64,000 nt of DNA from Clostridiales bacterium (GTDB lineage: Bacteria > Bacillota > Clostridia > Christensenellales > Pumilibacteraceae), in contig JAFLVE010000011.1 in NCBI GenBank assembly GCA_022511445.1, positions 1 through 64,000 of the forward strand. The letters are read 5' to 3'. The translations under genes and the position numbers were made by a program. The notes under the pieces are model-generated. The model had not been told where the DNA came from and searched no databases. It saw only the letters and a list, made by a program, of their open reading frames with translations. Of this stretch, positions 43,709 to 51,651 are shown piece after piece (the first letter of the stretch is position 1; every line of letters starts with the position of its first letter).

Positions 43709-43736
43709 AAAAACGACCTGATATTAGGTCGTTTTT
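43709..43736. terminator. Bidirectional terminator between the LRR and M29 genes
   Basis: An 11-bp perfect stem (43709-43719 with 43726-43736) with A-run and T-run flanks separates the two converging genes. Confidence 0.9.
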
Positions 43737-43759
43737 CAGTGCCGGTTTCGTATAGCGCG

Positions 43760-44995
43760 TTACTCGAAATCTTTTGTAAAGTTGCCGTTTTCGAAAACCT
43801 TAAAGGTTTTGCCGTCCTCCGTTTCGGCGGTAATCTCGAGGTCCTTGGTACCCACCATAAAGTCGACGTGGACGTCGGAATCGTTAATGCCCAATTTGTC
43901 GAGCTTGTCTTTACTCATCTTATCGCCGCCCTTTACGCAGGTGGGGTAGGCCTTGCCTATTGCGAAATGGCAGGAAGCGTTCTCGTCGAACAGCGTTTCG
44001 TAAAAGAGTACGCCCAGCTTGCTTATGGGCGAATCGTAGGGCACAAGCGCTACTTCGCCCAGCCTTTTCGCGCCGTCGTCCGATTCGATAATACCTTTAA
44101 GGACGTCGCGGTTTGTCTTTGCGTCGTAGTCGACTATCTCGCCGTCCTTTAGCGTTAAGGACAAATCCTTTATAATCTTGCCGTTGTAGCACAGCGGGAG
44201 GGAGGCTTTAATTACGCCGTTCACATTGTTGCAGTCGGGCGCCGAAAAAACCTCTTCGGTAGGCATATTCGCATTGAAAGACACGCCGTTGCAGTCCTCG
44301 GCGCCGCCGCCGAAAACGTAGCCTTTGGGAAGTCCGACGGTTACGTCGGTGCCCAGCTTATTTTTGTAGTGCAGGGTTTTTATCTTTGCGGCGTTCAGCT
44401 TTTCACAGCGCACGCTTAACCGCTCCGAGTGCTTTTTCCATTCCTTAACGGGATCGTCGCAGTCGACGCGCGTCGTCTTGGCAATGTACTTGCCGAGTTT
44501 TTTCATTGCGTCCTTTTCATCGAGGTCGGGGAACATCAGCTTCGCCCACTCGGGGTGAGGGTAGGCGATAATCGACCACTTTATCTTGTTGGACATAGCC
44601 ATGTCGTAGTAGGGCGTAAGACCGCGCATGTCCGTACGGCGGGACGCGGTTATTTTGTCGGAGTCCGCGCCGCTCAGTCCGTTGGGGTCGTCGCAGATTA
44701 TGTTTATAACGCAGCCGCCGTCTTTTGCAAAGTAGTTGCGCTCGTCGTATAAAAACGCAGGCTTGTTCGTAAGGGTTTCCTCGGTCTGGTATTTAAAGTC
44801 GAGCTTGTTAAGCTCGTCGTCGCGGTAACGGACGTGCACGCGCTTTGCGCCGCGCTCGTACGCGAGGCGGACCACCTCGCGCGTAAGCTCTACCGCATAC
44901 ACCGACGAGAGGACGAATACTTCCTCTCCCTCTTGAACGTTGACGCCCGACTTGACGACGGCCGCCGCGAGATTTTTGATAAGCTTTTTATTCAT
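43760..44995 (-). CDS. M29-family aminopeptidase (AmpS/PepS-like)
   Basis: This 411-residue metallo-aminopeptidase removes N-terminal residues from peptides. The N-terminus has VKSGVNVQEGEEVFV and the middle the family NVFSAPDCNNVNG-like stretch (here EVFSAPDCN), then HFAIGKAYP and the C-terminal HVDFMVGTKDLEI. These carry the metal ligands in this group. Length is typical (about 410). It is cytosolic. It is probably read from a short promoter before 44995. The downstream terminator is shared with the LRR gene. Confidence 0.9.
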   Translation of the reverse strand: MNKKLIKNLAAAVVKSGVNVQEGEEVFVLSSVYAVELTREVVRLAYERGAKRVHVRYRDDELNKLDFKYQTEETLTNKPAFLYDERNYFAKDGGCVINIICDDPNGLSGADSDKITASRRTDMRGLTPYYDMAMSNKIKWSIIAYPHPEWAKLMFPDLDEKDAMKKLGKYIAKTTRVDCDDPVKEWKKHSERLSVRCEKLNAAKIKTLHYKNKLGTDVTVGLPKGYVFGGGAEDCNGVSFNANMPTEEVFSAPDCNNVNGVIKASLPLCYNGKIIKDLSLTLKDGEIVDYDAKTNRDVLKGIIESDDGAKRLGEVALVPYDSPISKLGVLFYETLFDENASCHFAIGKAYPTCVKGGDKMSKDKLDKLGINDSDVHVDFMVGTKDLEITAETEDGKTFKVFENGNFTKDFE

Positions 44996-45034
44996 AATAT
45001 AATCCTAAGTATATTTTGTGTTGTTTTCGATTAA

Positions 45035-45535
45035 TTAAACTATCCCGACGACTGCGGGGAAATCCTCTATCTCGAGCTTGTATACCGCCTCGCATCCGAG
45101 GTCGGGATAGGCGATAAGCTGAGAGGAGCGTACCTTGCTCTGATACAGAGCCGCCGCGCCGCCGATTGCGGTAAGATACACCGCGCCCCGTTTTTTTATT
45201 GCGGATATAACCTCGGCGTTCCTGACGCCTTTTCCTATCATTACCGAAAGTCCGTTCTCGATTAAAAGCGGAGTGTAAGCGTCCATTCGTCCGCTCGTGG
45301 TAGGACCGCACGCGCCTATTATATTTCCGTTTGCGGGCGTGGGACCGCAGTAGTATACCGCGGCGCCGCGTAAATCGAATGGAAGCTTTTCGCCCGATTT
45401 TATCGCCGCGGCTATTCGCTTGTGCGCCTGATCGCGCGCCGTATAAACCGTGCCGTAAAGGGATACGACGTCTCCCACGTGTAAATCTTTTATATGCGCC
45501 GTATCGCTCGGCACTATAAATTTTTTTGCGCTCAT
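45035..45535 (-). CDS. fumB: Fumarate hydratase class I, beta subunit
   Basis: This is the 166-residue smaller subunit. I chose the ATG at 45535, which overlaps the alpha stop (ATGA) and gives MSAKKFIVPS. Conserved blocks GDVVSLYGTVYTARDQAHKR, YYCGPT and GPTTSGRMD match the swivelling subunit of two-part fumarase/L-tartrate dehydratase. With the alpha subunit it would interconvert fumarate and malate. L-tartrate dehydratase (ttdB) is the main alternative. Confidence 0.88.
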   Translation of the reverse strand: MSAKKFIVPSDTAHIKDLHVGDVVSLYGTVYTARDQAHKRIAAAIKSGEKLPFDLRGAAVYYCGPTPANGNIIGACGPTTSGRMDAYTPLLIENGLSVMIGKGVRNAEVISAIKKRGAVYLTAIGGAAALYQSKVRSSQLIAYPDLGCEAVYKLEIEDFPAVVGIV

Positions 45536-46350
45536 AGCTTCACCGTCCCGTGTCTTAGACTGTGACACTGAAGATTAACCGCGACGGGCAGCATTCCTAT
45601 GTGCGTGGGCGCAAGCTCGATATTGACCGCAAGCGCGGTATTGTTCCCGCCGAACGCCGCAACGCCTATTCCGAGCGCGTTCACCTTTTCGAGCGCGATT
45701 TTTTCGAGCCGAGCCGCGTCGGCGCGCGCGTTTGACTGTCCTATCGGGCGGAGCAGGGCGCGCTTTGAAAGCATGCACGCCGTTTCCGCAACGCCGCCGA
45801 TTCCTACTCCAACGACAAGCGGCGGACAGGCGTTCGCCCCGCCCGAGCTTACCGCGTCGACGATAGAAGATATTATTCCGTCCTCGCCGTCGGCGGGCTT
45901 AAGCATGTACAGCTTTGCCATGTTTTCGCTGCCCGCGCCTTTAGCAAGGAATGATATTTCGAGCCCGTCGCCCGAGACGATTTCCGTTTCGATAATGGGC
46001 GGAGTGTTGTCCTTTGTATTAAGACGGGTAAGTGGATCCGCAACCGATTTTCTCGCGGGCGAGTATGCGGCGCGCACCGCCTCTTCGAGCGCGAGCCGAA
46101 GCCCCGGGCAATACGCCTCGTCTCCGAGGCGGACCATGATTAGAGCTTGACCTGTGTCCTGACAGGCAAAAACCTTCTTTTCCTTAGCGATACGGTTGTT
46201 TTCGGCAATGAGCTTTGCCGCGTACGAAGCAAGCGGTGCGTCGCAAAGGTTTTCGAGTTTTTCGGTTACGGCTCGGTCGGGCTCTATAAGACAGCGCTCT
46301 ATAAGCGAGGTAACCTCGCGTTTGACCGTTACGGTGTCGATGTTTCTCAT
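45532..46350 (-). CDS. fumA: Fumarate hydratase class I, alpha subunit
   Basis: This 272-residue subunit carries the [4Fe-4S] cluster. VFACQDTGQALIMVRLG provides the first Cys ligand, SSGGANACPPLVVGVGIGG the second, and a third Cys (ETACMLSKRALLRPIG region) follows. The family converts fumarate to malate in the anaerobic half-cycle; L-tartrate dehydratase is the alternative. It begins at an ATG just six bases after TATAAT, so its mRNA is leaderless, with a divergent twin promoter next to it. Confidence 0.9.
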   Translation of the reverse strand: MRNIDTVTVKREVTSLIERCLIEPDRAVTEKLENLCDAPLASYAAKLIAENNRIAKEKKVFACQDTGQALIMVRLGDEAYCPGLRLALEEAVRAAYSPARKSVADPLTRLNTKDNTPPIIETEIVSGDGLEISFLAKGAGSENMAKLYMLKPADGEDGIISSIVDAVSSGGANACPPLVVGVGIGGVAETACMLSKRALLRPIGQSNARADAARLEKIALEKVNALGIGVAAFGGNNTALAVNIELAPTHIGMLPVAVNLQCHSLRHGTVKL

Positions 46351-46385
46351 GCCCTTATTATATCATATAACGCTACGCATTACAA
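46351..46385 (-). promoter_or_regulatory. Promoter of fumA giving a leaderless mRNA
   Basis: On the minus strand TTGTAA (46385-46380), 17 bp, TATAAT (46362-46357), six bases, ATG at 46350. Confidence 0.72.
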
Positions 46386-46396
46386 ACATTTTTCGC

Positions 46397-46431
46397 TTGA
46401 TTATAGTACCGTTAAGTGATATAATAAGGCT
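46397..46431 (+). promoter_or_regulatory. Promoter of the YycJ-like gene giving a leaderless mRNA
   Basis: TTGATT (46397-46402), 17 bp, TATAAT (46420-46425), six bases, ATG at 46432. Its -35 box is 11 bp from that of the fumA promoter, back to back. Confidence 0.72.
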
Positions 46432-47196
46432 ATGAGTTTAAGCTTATGTTGTATCGCGTCGGGCTCCAAGGGGAATTGCACCTTTGTTACCGACAGGAAG
46501 AGCCGTATCGTAATAGACCTCGGCATTTCGGCGTCGAGAGCGGAGAATTCACTTTCCGCGCTCGGTGCGGATTGCGATTGCGATATTATCGTTACGCACT
46601 CTCATACCGATCACATAAACGGAATCAAAACGTTTTTAAAACGGCATCCCGGCGCGAGAGTGCACTGTCAAAAGGAATGTGCCCGCGCCGTCGGATCGTT
46701 CGTCGGCTTTAACCCCCTTATAGAGAACAGGGATTTTTATTTGGGCGATATCCGAGTTACGGCGATCCCCGTTCCGCACGACGTGCCCTGCTTCGGATAT
46801 ATAATCGAGTGCGGGGGGAAGCGCGCCGCCGTGGTTACCGATATAGGCGCGGTGGAGGATAACGCGCTTAAAGCGCTCTCCGGCGTGGATCTTCTTGTAA
46901 TAGAGGCAAACCACGACGTGGAAATGCTCCGCTCGAGCGTGAAATACTCGCCGCAGTTAAAGGCGAGAATTTTGTCTCGGCACGGACACCTCTCTAACGC
47001 CGACTGCGCTTCCGTATGCGCTTTTCTCGCGACCGGCGGAGTGAGAAATTTTGTGCTCGCGCATCTGTCCGAGGAGAACAACACGCCAGAAATAGCGCGG
47101 CGCGAGGTGGAGAGCGCGATTACTGACGCGGGCGCGCATGCAAACATCGTTGTGGCGAGTCAAAACGCAATGACGGGATTGTTCGAAATATGTTAG
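46432..47196 (+). CDS. yycJ: YycJ/WalJ-like MBL-fold hydrolase
   Basis: This 254-residue MBL hydrolase begins with LCCIASGSKGNC and the metal motif HSHTDH (about 58-63), typical of YycJ/WalJ exonuclease-like proteins near walR genes in Firmicutes. Later metal ligands (a Glu-Ala-Asn-His stretch, then SRHGHLSN) are present. It heads an operon with two CPBP proteases and rlmH; rlmH is commonly near yycJ. A role in DNA processing is suggested from the family. Confidence 0.88.
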   Translation: MSLSLCCIASGSKGNCTFVTDRKSRIVIDLGISASRAENSLSALGADCDCDIIVTHSHTDHINGIKTFLKRHPGARVHCQKECARAVGSFVGFNPLIENRDFYLGDIRVTAIPVPHDVPCFGYIIECGGKRAAVVTDIGAVEDNALKALSGVDLLVIEANHDVEMLRSSVKYSPQLKARILSRHGHLSNADCASVCAFLATGGVRNFVLAHLSEENNTPEIARREVESAITDAGAHANIVVASQNAMTGLFEIC

Positions 47197-48263
47197 AGAA
47201 TAAGCTGAAAAATTACAAGCCGTACGACTTTTCCGCGTCATGCTCGTTCTACCTCGGCGCGATTATCGTAACGCTTATTATGCAGGGCGTTGCGGGGATT
47301 GTGTCGGCGGCGCTTGCAGGCTCCGTGCCCGATATAGCGGACAACGGCGACTTTAACACCGCGTTCATGATACTCTTTCAGGTTGCGAACGCCGGGTTTA
47401 TCGTGCTGTATTCGTACGTTAAAAAGAACAAGTTTTCGTTTACTTTCGTCCGCGACGGGGAAAGCGGCAAGGGCTTAAACGCAATGTGTTTTATAGTGCC
47501 GATTATAGGTGCCGCCGTACTTATGGCGGCTATGTATCTTCCCACAATGTGGTACGGCTACCTTACCGAGGCTATCGGCTTTCCGTCCGACAAGGGCAAT
47601 ATTAGCCTGACCACGCCGTCGTCAATCGTGATGATAGTAACGGCGTCCGTTTTTCTCGCGCCGATTTTCGAGGAAACCATTTACCGCGGCGTGCTCTTCC
47701 GCGGTCTTAGGGAAAACGGCTCGACGTTAAAGGCGGTAATGCTGTCCGCGCTTGCGTTTATGCTTATGCACATGAGCCCGCTCCAGGTTGTGTTTCAGTT
47801 TGCGTTAGGCGTTGCAAGCGCGTACCTTGCCCTAAAAAGCGGCAGGCTTCTTCCGTCCGTAATAATGCACGCGGCGGCAAACGCGCTTGCGCTCGTAATG
47901 CAAATGACCGCGTTCGGCGACGTGCTTTGGGGCTGGCAGGTTTGGCTTACCGAGCATATCGCCGCGGCGGTCTTTATAACGCTCGGGCTGTTTGTCGCAG
48001 GCTTTGCGGCTATATATTTCCTTGTTCCGCTTGCATTCGGAAAGGGCTTGCCGTTCGGTAAGAGAAACGCTGAAATAACGGAGGCGCCCGATATAAGCGG
48101 CGACGGAGCTTCGCAAAAAACGGTTGCCGCCGATATAAACGCTGTGCGCGACGAGACGATGGCGGAGCTTCGCAAAAAGGAAGGGCGGATAAGATATTTT
48201 ATAGCGCTCGGAATTTCCCTCGCTATGTTTATAATCAATCTTGTGGCGGGGATACTTTCATGA
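47190..48263 (+). CDS. CPBP-family intramembrane metalloprotease (first)
   Basis: This 357-residue membrane protein has the CPBP motif FEETIYRGVLF (EExxxR) and a second motif FMLMHMSPLQVV carrying His. About eight hydrophobic segments are present. The start overlaps the yycJ stop by seven bases. CPBP proteins cleave membrane-bound substrates or protect against self-bacteriocins. The C-terminal cytoplasmic section (about 290-335) is charged. The substrate is unknown. Confidence 0.85.
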   Translation: MLENKLKNYKPYDFSASCSFYLGAIIVTLIMQGVAGIVSAALAGSVPDIADNGDFNTAFMILFQVANAGFIVLYSYVKKNKFSFTFVRDGESGKGLNAMCFIVPIIGAAVLMAAMYLPTMWYGYLTEAIGFPSDKGNISLTTPSSIVMIVTASVFLAPIFEETIYRGVLFRGLRENGSTLKAVMLSALAFMLMHMSPLQVVFQFALGVASAYLALKSGRLLPSVIMHAAANALALVMQMTAFGDVLWGWQVWLTEHIAAAVFITLGLFVAGFAAIYFLVPLAFGKGLPFGKRNAEITEAPDISGDGASQKTVAADINAVRDETMAELRKKEGRIRYFIALGISLAMFIINLVAGILS

Positions 48264-49372
48264 TGGCGCCGCTTACTCCCGCTCTTAAACGCGACTACCG
48301 CGCCGTGTCGTACGCGCTTACCTCCGCGGCGGTCGGGCTTATAATAATGCGTATACTCGTGTACTTTTTGCCGATAGACACGAGCACGTACGGCGGCGAG
48401 CTGTCGAGTAACGCCTTTTTTACGCTTATCACTCAGCTTGTGTTTTTCCTTGCCGTTCCGTTTTGCGTGTATAAATTCTACGGCAAGCGCACCGTAAAGG
48501 AAACGCTTGAATTCAGCTCGGTGCACGGATTTAAAAAGTATCATCTTTTGGCGATTCCGCTCGGGTTTTGCGCGCTTGTTCTCACTATCGGCATCTCGTC
48601 GAGCTGGGCTAATTTTCTCAGAATGACGGGCTACAACATGCCGTCGTCGTCCACAGACAAGCCCGAAACTCTTAACGCAGGTTTTTTAATCGCGGATATA
48701 ATCCTTACCGCGGCGATACCCGCGGTGTGCGAGGAGTTTGTAATGCGCGGCGGACTTCTTACAACCGCTAAGTCGACCTTCGGAACCGTGGGGTGCGTAG
48801 TGCTGTGCGGAGTGGCGTTCGGACTGTTCCACCAAAACGTAAAGCAGGTTTTTTACACGGCGCTTTTCGGCGCGGCGGCGGGATTTCTCACGTTAAAGCT
48901 GAAAAGCATTTTTCCCGCCATGATAATGCACTTTTCCAATAATTTCTTTTCGGTGCTTTTAGACTACGCCACCGACTATAACTGGGCGGTAGGCGGCAAT
49001 ACCTACAACTTTATCAATACCGTTGCGGCTACGCGGCCGTGGGCGCTTTTCCTTATATTCTTTTCGGTACTCGGAATTGCCGTCGGGCTTGTATTGATTA
49101 TGCTGTACATGCGCGAAAAGGCGGTCATAAAGCGCAAGATAGAAACGCTTAAGGATTCGGCTTTCGACACGACCAAAAAACGCGTGGTTTTAATGGGCGA
49201 GTTCGACGAGGAAAGGGTGAGAGAGCTCGAGATGGAAAGGCAGGTCTACGGCGCCGACTATCAGGAGGAAAAGTACAAGCCCGCCCCGCGCGACGTTATG
49301 ATTATAATTGCGGTCGGAGTCGTAACCTTACTGACAACGGTATTTACTTATGTGTGGGGGTTTTTCTATTGA
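48260..49372 (+). CDS. CPBP-family intramembrane metalloprotease (second)
   Basis: This 370-residue paralog of the preceding gene overlaps its stop by four bases (ATGA). CEEFVMRGGLLTTAK is the EExxxR motif and GLFHQNVKQV the His motif. It has several membrane segments and a long cytoplasmic tail (about 290-345). A tandem pair of CPBP proteins in one operon may act on the same substrate or as a heteromer. The stop overlaps rlmH. Confidence 0.85.
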   Translation: MMAPLTPALKRDYRAVSYALTSAAVGLIIMRILVYFLPIDTSTYGGELSSNAFFTLITQLVFFLAVPFCVYKFYGKRTVKETLEFSSVHGFKKYHLLAIPLGFCALVLTIGISSSWANFLRMTGYNMPSSSTDKPETLNAGFLIADIILTAAIPAVCEEFVMRGGLLTTAKSTFGTVGCVVLCGVAFGLFHQNVKQVFYTALFGAAAGFLTLKLKSIFPAMIMHFSNNFFSVLLDYATDYNWAVGGNTYNFINTVAATRPWALFLIFFSVLGIAVGLVLIMLYMREKAVIKRKIETLKDSAFDTTKKRVVLMGEFDEERVRELEMERQVYGADYQEEKYKPAPRDVMIIIAVGVVTLLTTVFTYVWGFFY

Positions 49373-49809
49373 AAAAGATCAGGTTGCTTTGCGTCGGAAA
49401 GGCGAGTAAGTCTTTTTGCCGCGACGGAATAGACGAGTACCTGAAGCGGCTTAAAAGCTTTTACGACGTGTCGGTCGTCGAAATCCCCGAACAGCCGACG
49501 GTCAGAAAGGAATGCGACGAGCTTATGCGCCGCATGCTCGGGCATGACTGCGTGCTTCTCGATATCGGCGGGGAAATGCTCTCGTCCGAGGGCTTTGCGC
49601 GACTTCTCTACGACGCGCACGCGCGCGGCGACGAGGTGACTTTCGTAATAGGCGGTGCGTCGGGCGTGGACGGCAGCGTTCGGCAGATGTGCAGGCGCAG
49701 GGTGTCCTTCGGCGCGGTCACGTATCCGCACCAAATAGCAAGGCTTCTCCTTGCCGAACAGCTCTACCGCGCGGCGACCATACTTAACAGACTTCCGTAC
49801 CATAAGTAA
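49369..49809 (+). CDS. rlmH: 23S rRNA (pseudouridine1915-N3)-methyltransferase RlmH
   Basis: This 146-residue SPOUT enzyme methylates position 1915 in helix 69 of 23S rRNA. I use the TTG at 49369 overlapping the CPBP stop (TTGA), which gives MKKIRLLCVGKASKS; an upstream GTG would add five residues. The SAM-binding knot is seen in VTFVIGGASGVD and RLLLAEQLYRA, with the Tyr-His tail LPYHK. Length is slightly shorter than the usual 155-160. Confidence 0.93.
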   Translation: MKKIRLLCVGKASKSFCRDGIDEYLKRLKSFYDVSVVEIPEQPTVRKECDELMRRMLGHDCVLLDIGGEMLSSEGFARLLYDAHARGDEVTFVIGGASGVDGSVRQMCRRRVSFGAVTYPHQIARLLLAEQLYRAATILNRLPYHK

Positions 49810-49855
49810 CTCTTAATGTAAATTCGCCCGCAGCCGTTATCATATACTACTGTAT

Positions 49856-50659
49856 ATGGATATAGCGGACTATGTAAAAACGGAATTAACAAAGAGTGGC
49901 GCGGATATTTTTTCTATCGGAAAAAGCGCGGCGGGAGAGGATATGCTTTGCGCGCACCGCGGCGAATACTTCGGCGGTCAGATAATAATTACCTCTGCGA
50001 TACACGCCCGAGAGTGCTGTACGGCGCACGTCGTGATTAGACAAATCGAAAAATATCGGGAACAAAGCGGCGTGTATTTTATTCCGCTCGTCAATCCCGA
50101 CGGGGCGAGATTTTTTTGCGGAGAGCATATACGCGGATTTCCGGTACTCGAAAAGAACGAGGACAAAAGGCCCGTTTGGAAGGCGAATGCCGAGGGCGTC
50201 GACCTTAACACCAACTTCGACGCGAGCTGGGGAAGCGGAAGGCAAAACGTGCTCCTTCCCGGTCCCTCCGACTTTATAGGAAGCTATCCGCTGTGCGCGC
50301 CCGAGTCGCGTGCGCTTGCGGCGTTCACCCAAAAGGTTAAGCCGATATTCACTTTAAGCTATCATTGTATGGGCGGCGAGCTGTACTGGGAATACGGTCA
50401 GAGCGGGGCGCGGCGAGTTCGCGACGAAAAAATCGCCGCGGCGATTGCAAAGCGCATAGACGTAAAAAAGGTTGACGGGCATTTGTTTTCGGCGGGCGGG
50501 TACAAGGACTATTGCATACAAAAACTGAAAATCCCGTCCGTCACTGTGGAGCTTATTAAAAGTGGCTCTCATCCGTTTTACGAAAAGGATATAGCCGAGG
50601 ACAGGGAGAAAAACGCTCTTCTTCCCGAGTATATAACGAAGCTTATGAGGACAATATGA
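49856..50659 (+). CDS. M14-family zinc carboxypeptidase
   Basis: This 267-residue peptidase has the zinc motif HARE (His50, Glu53), a third ligand in SYHCMG and a catalytic Glu in VTVELI. The substrate-binding NPDG and DLNTNFDASW segments are typical of bacterial enzymes that cut gamma-D-Glu-mDAP peptides. There is no signal peptide, so it may act in the cytoplasm on recycled muropeptides, as MpaA does. TATACT lies seven bases before the ATG, so this gene may also be leaderless, but its -35 box is poor. Confidence 0.84.
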   Translation: MDIADYVKTELTKSGADIFSIGKSAAGEDMLCAHRGEYFGGQIIITSAIHARECCTAHVVIRQIEKYREQSGVYFIPLVNPDGARFFCGEHIRGFPVLEKNEDKRPVWKANAEGVDLNTNFDASWGSGRQNVLLPGPSDFIGSYPLCAPESRALAAFTQKVKPIFTLSYHCMGGELYWEYGQSGARRVRDEKIAAAIAKRIDVKKVDGHLFSAGGYKDYCIQKLKIPSVTVELIKSGSHPFYEKDIAEDREKNALLPEYITKLMRTI

Positions 50660-51135
50660 GTAACAACGAAAACATTAAAGAATATAGCGAGCGCGACGAA
50701 GCGTTTATGAAAAAAGCGATAGAACTGCTTTCAGAGTGCCCCGAATGCGAGGTGCCAGTCGCCGCAATAATAGTGTGCGACGGCGAGATTGTGGGACGGG
50801 GCGTGAACAGACGGGAGACGGACAGCGACCCCACGGCGCACGCCGAGGTGGTAGCCATTCGCGACGCGGCAAATAAGCTAGGGCGGTGGAATTTAAGCGG
50901 ATGCGAGCTGTTCGTAACGCTCGAGCCGTGCGTGATGTGCGGCGGAGCAATCGTGTACTCGCGCATTTCGCGCGTCGTGTTCGGCGCGTACGACCTTAGA
51001 TTCGGCGCGTGCGGTACCGCGCTCGACGTTGTGCGGTGCGACAAGCTGAATCACCGAGCGGAGGTTGTGGGCGGCGTTCTCGACAAGGAATGTCTTAAGC
51101 CGATTACCGATTTTTTCAAAGCGCGAAGAAAATGA
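50656..51135 (+). CDS. tadA: tRNA adenosine(34) deaminase TadA
   Basis: This 159-residue zinc deaminase makes inosine at the wobble position of tRNA(Arg). HAE (62-64) and PCVMC (91-95) form the metal site. The start overlaps the M14 stop by four bases (ATGA). Length and motifs are canonical. Guanine deaminase is the closest alternative but usually differs in the C-terminus. Confidence 0.93.
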   Translation: MSNNENIKEYSERDEAFMKKAIELLSECPECEVPVAAIIVCDGEIVGRGVNRRETDSDPTAHAEVVAIRDAANKLGRWNLSGCELFVTLEPCVMCGGAIVYSRISRVVFGAYDLRFGACGTALDVVRCDKLNHRAEVVGGVLDKECLKPITDFFKARRK

Positions 51136-51187
51136 TTAAAATTATATTAGAGTACGATTAAATGTTTCCGATTTGGTTTGTTCTGTA

Positions 51188-51216
51188 TTGACAACGTGTT
51201 TCGTTCGGTATATAAT
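51188..51216 (+). promoter_or_regulatory. Promoter of the 101-residue membrane protein
   Basis: TTGACA (51188-51193) and TATAAT (51211-51216) are 17 bp apart, followed by an AGGTG ribosome site before the ATG at 51240. Confidence 0.75.
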
Positions 51217-51239
51217 TTATCCGAAAAGCGAGGTGAATT

Positions 51240-51545
51240 ATGATAGTCGGGAGATTGCTTAATAAGATTATAAACATCTTTACGGGGCTGTTTGCTATAA
51301 GTACCCTTATTCTTATGCTTGTAAGCTACATTAACTCTTACACTAACGTCTTGGTGCTTGCAGGCGAGGGCGTCGCCGAAACGGTGGAACGGTTTAGAAA
51401 CTACTTCACACTCGCCACCATTTTTTGCGCGGGGATAGAGTTCACGCTTAAGCGCAACATTATTCTCGCCATAATCTTCGCATGCATAGTCGTCGCGGTC
51501 GCGGCGTTTATGATTTACACCGACGTAACTCCGCTTTCCGTATAA
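51240..51545 (+). CDS. Small hypothetical membrane protein
   Basis: I do not recognise this 101-residue protein. It has a membrane helix at about 9-28 and two more near 58-73 and 76-97, joined by a short soluble part. Promoter, ribosome site and terminator are all clear, so it is a stand-alone expressed gene. It lies just upstream of the tandem-TIR gene but is not cotranscribed with it. Confidence 0.75.
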   Translation: MIVGRLLNKIINIFTGLFAISTLILMLVSYINSYTNVLVLAGEGVAETVERFRNYFTLATIFCAGIEFTLKRNIILAIIFACIVVAVAAFMIYTDVTPLSV

Positions 51546-51557
51546 AAAGCATTTATC

Positions 51558-51585
51558 AAGGCGCCTAAAATCGGGCGCCTTTTTC
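51558..51585 (+). terminator. Terminator of the small membrane protein gene
   Basis: AAGGCGCC (51558-51565) pairs with GGCGCCTT (51574-51581), followed by T. Confidence 0.85.
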
Positions 51586-51651
51586 TGTTTTTGCGTAAAG
51601 CGTGCGCCGCGGCGTAATATATTATTTATCGATATAGAAAAGGAGAGTCCT

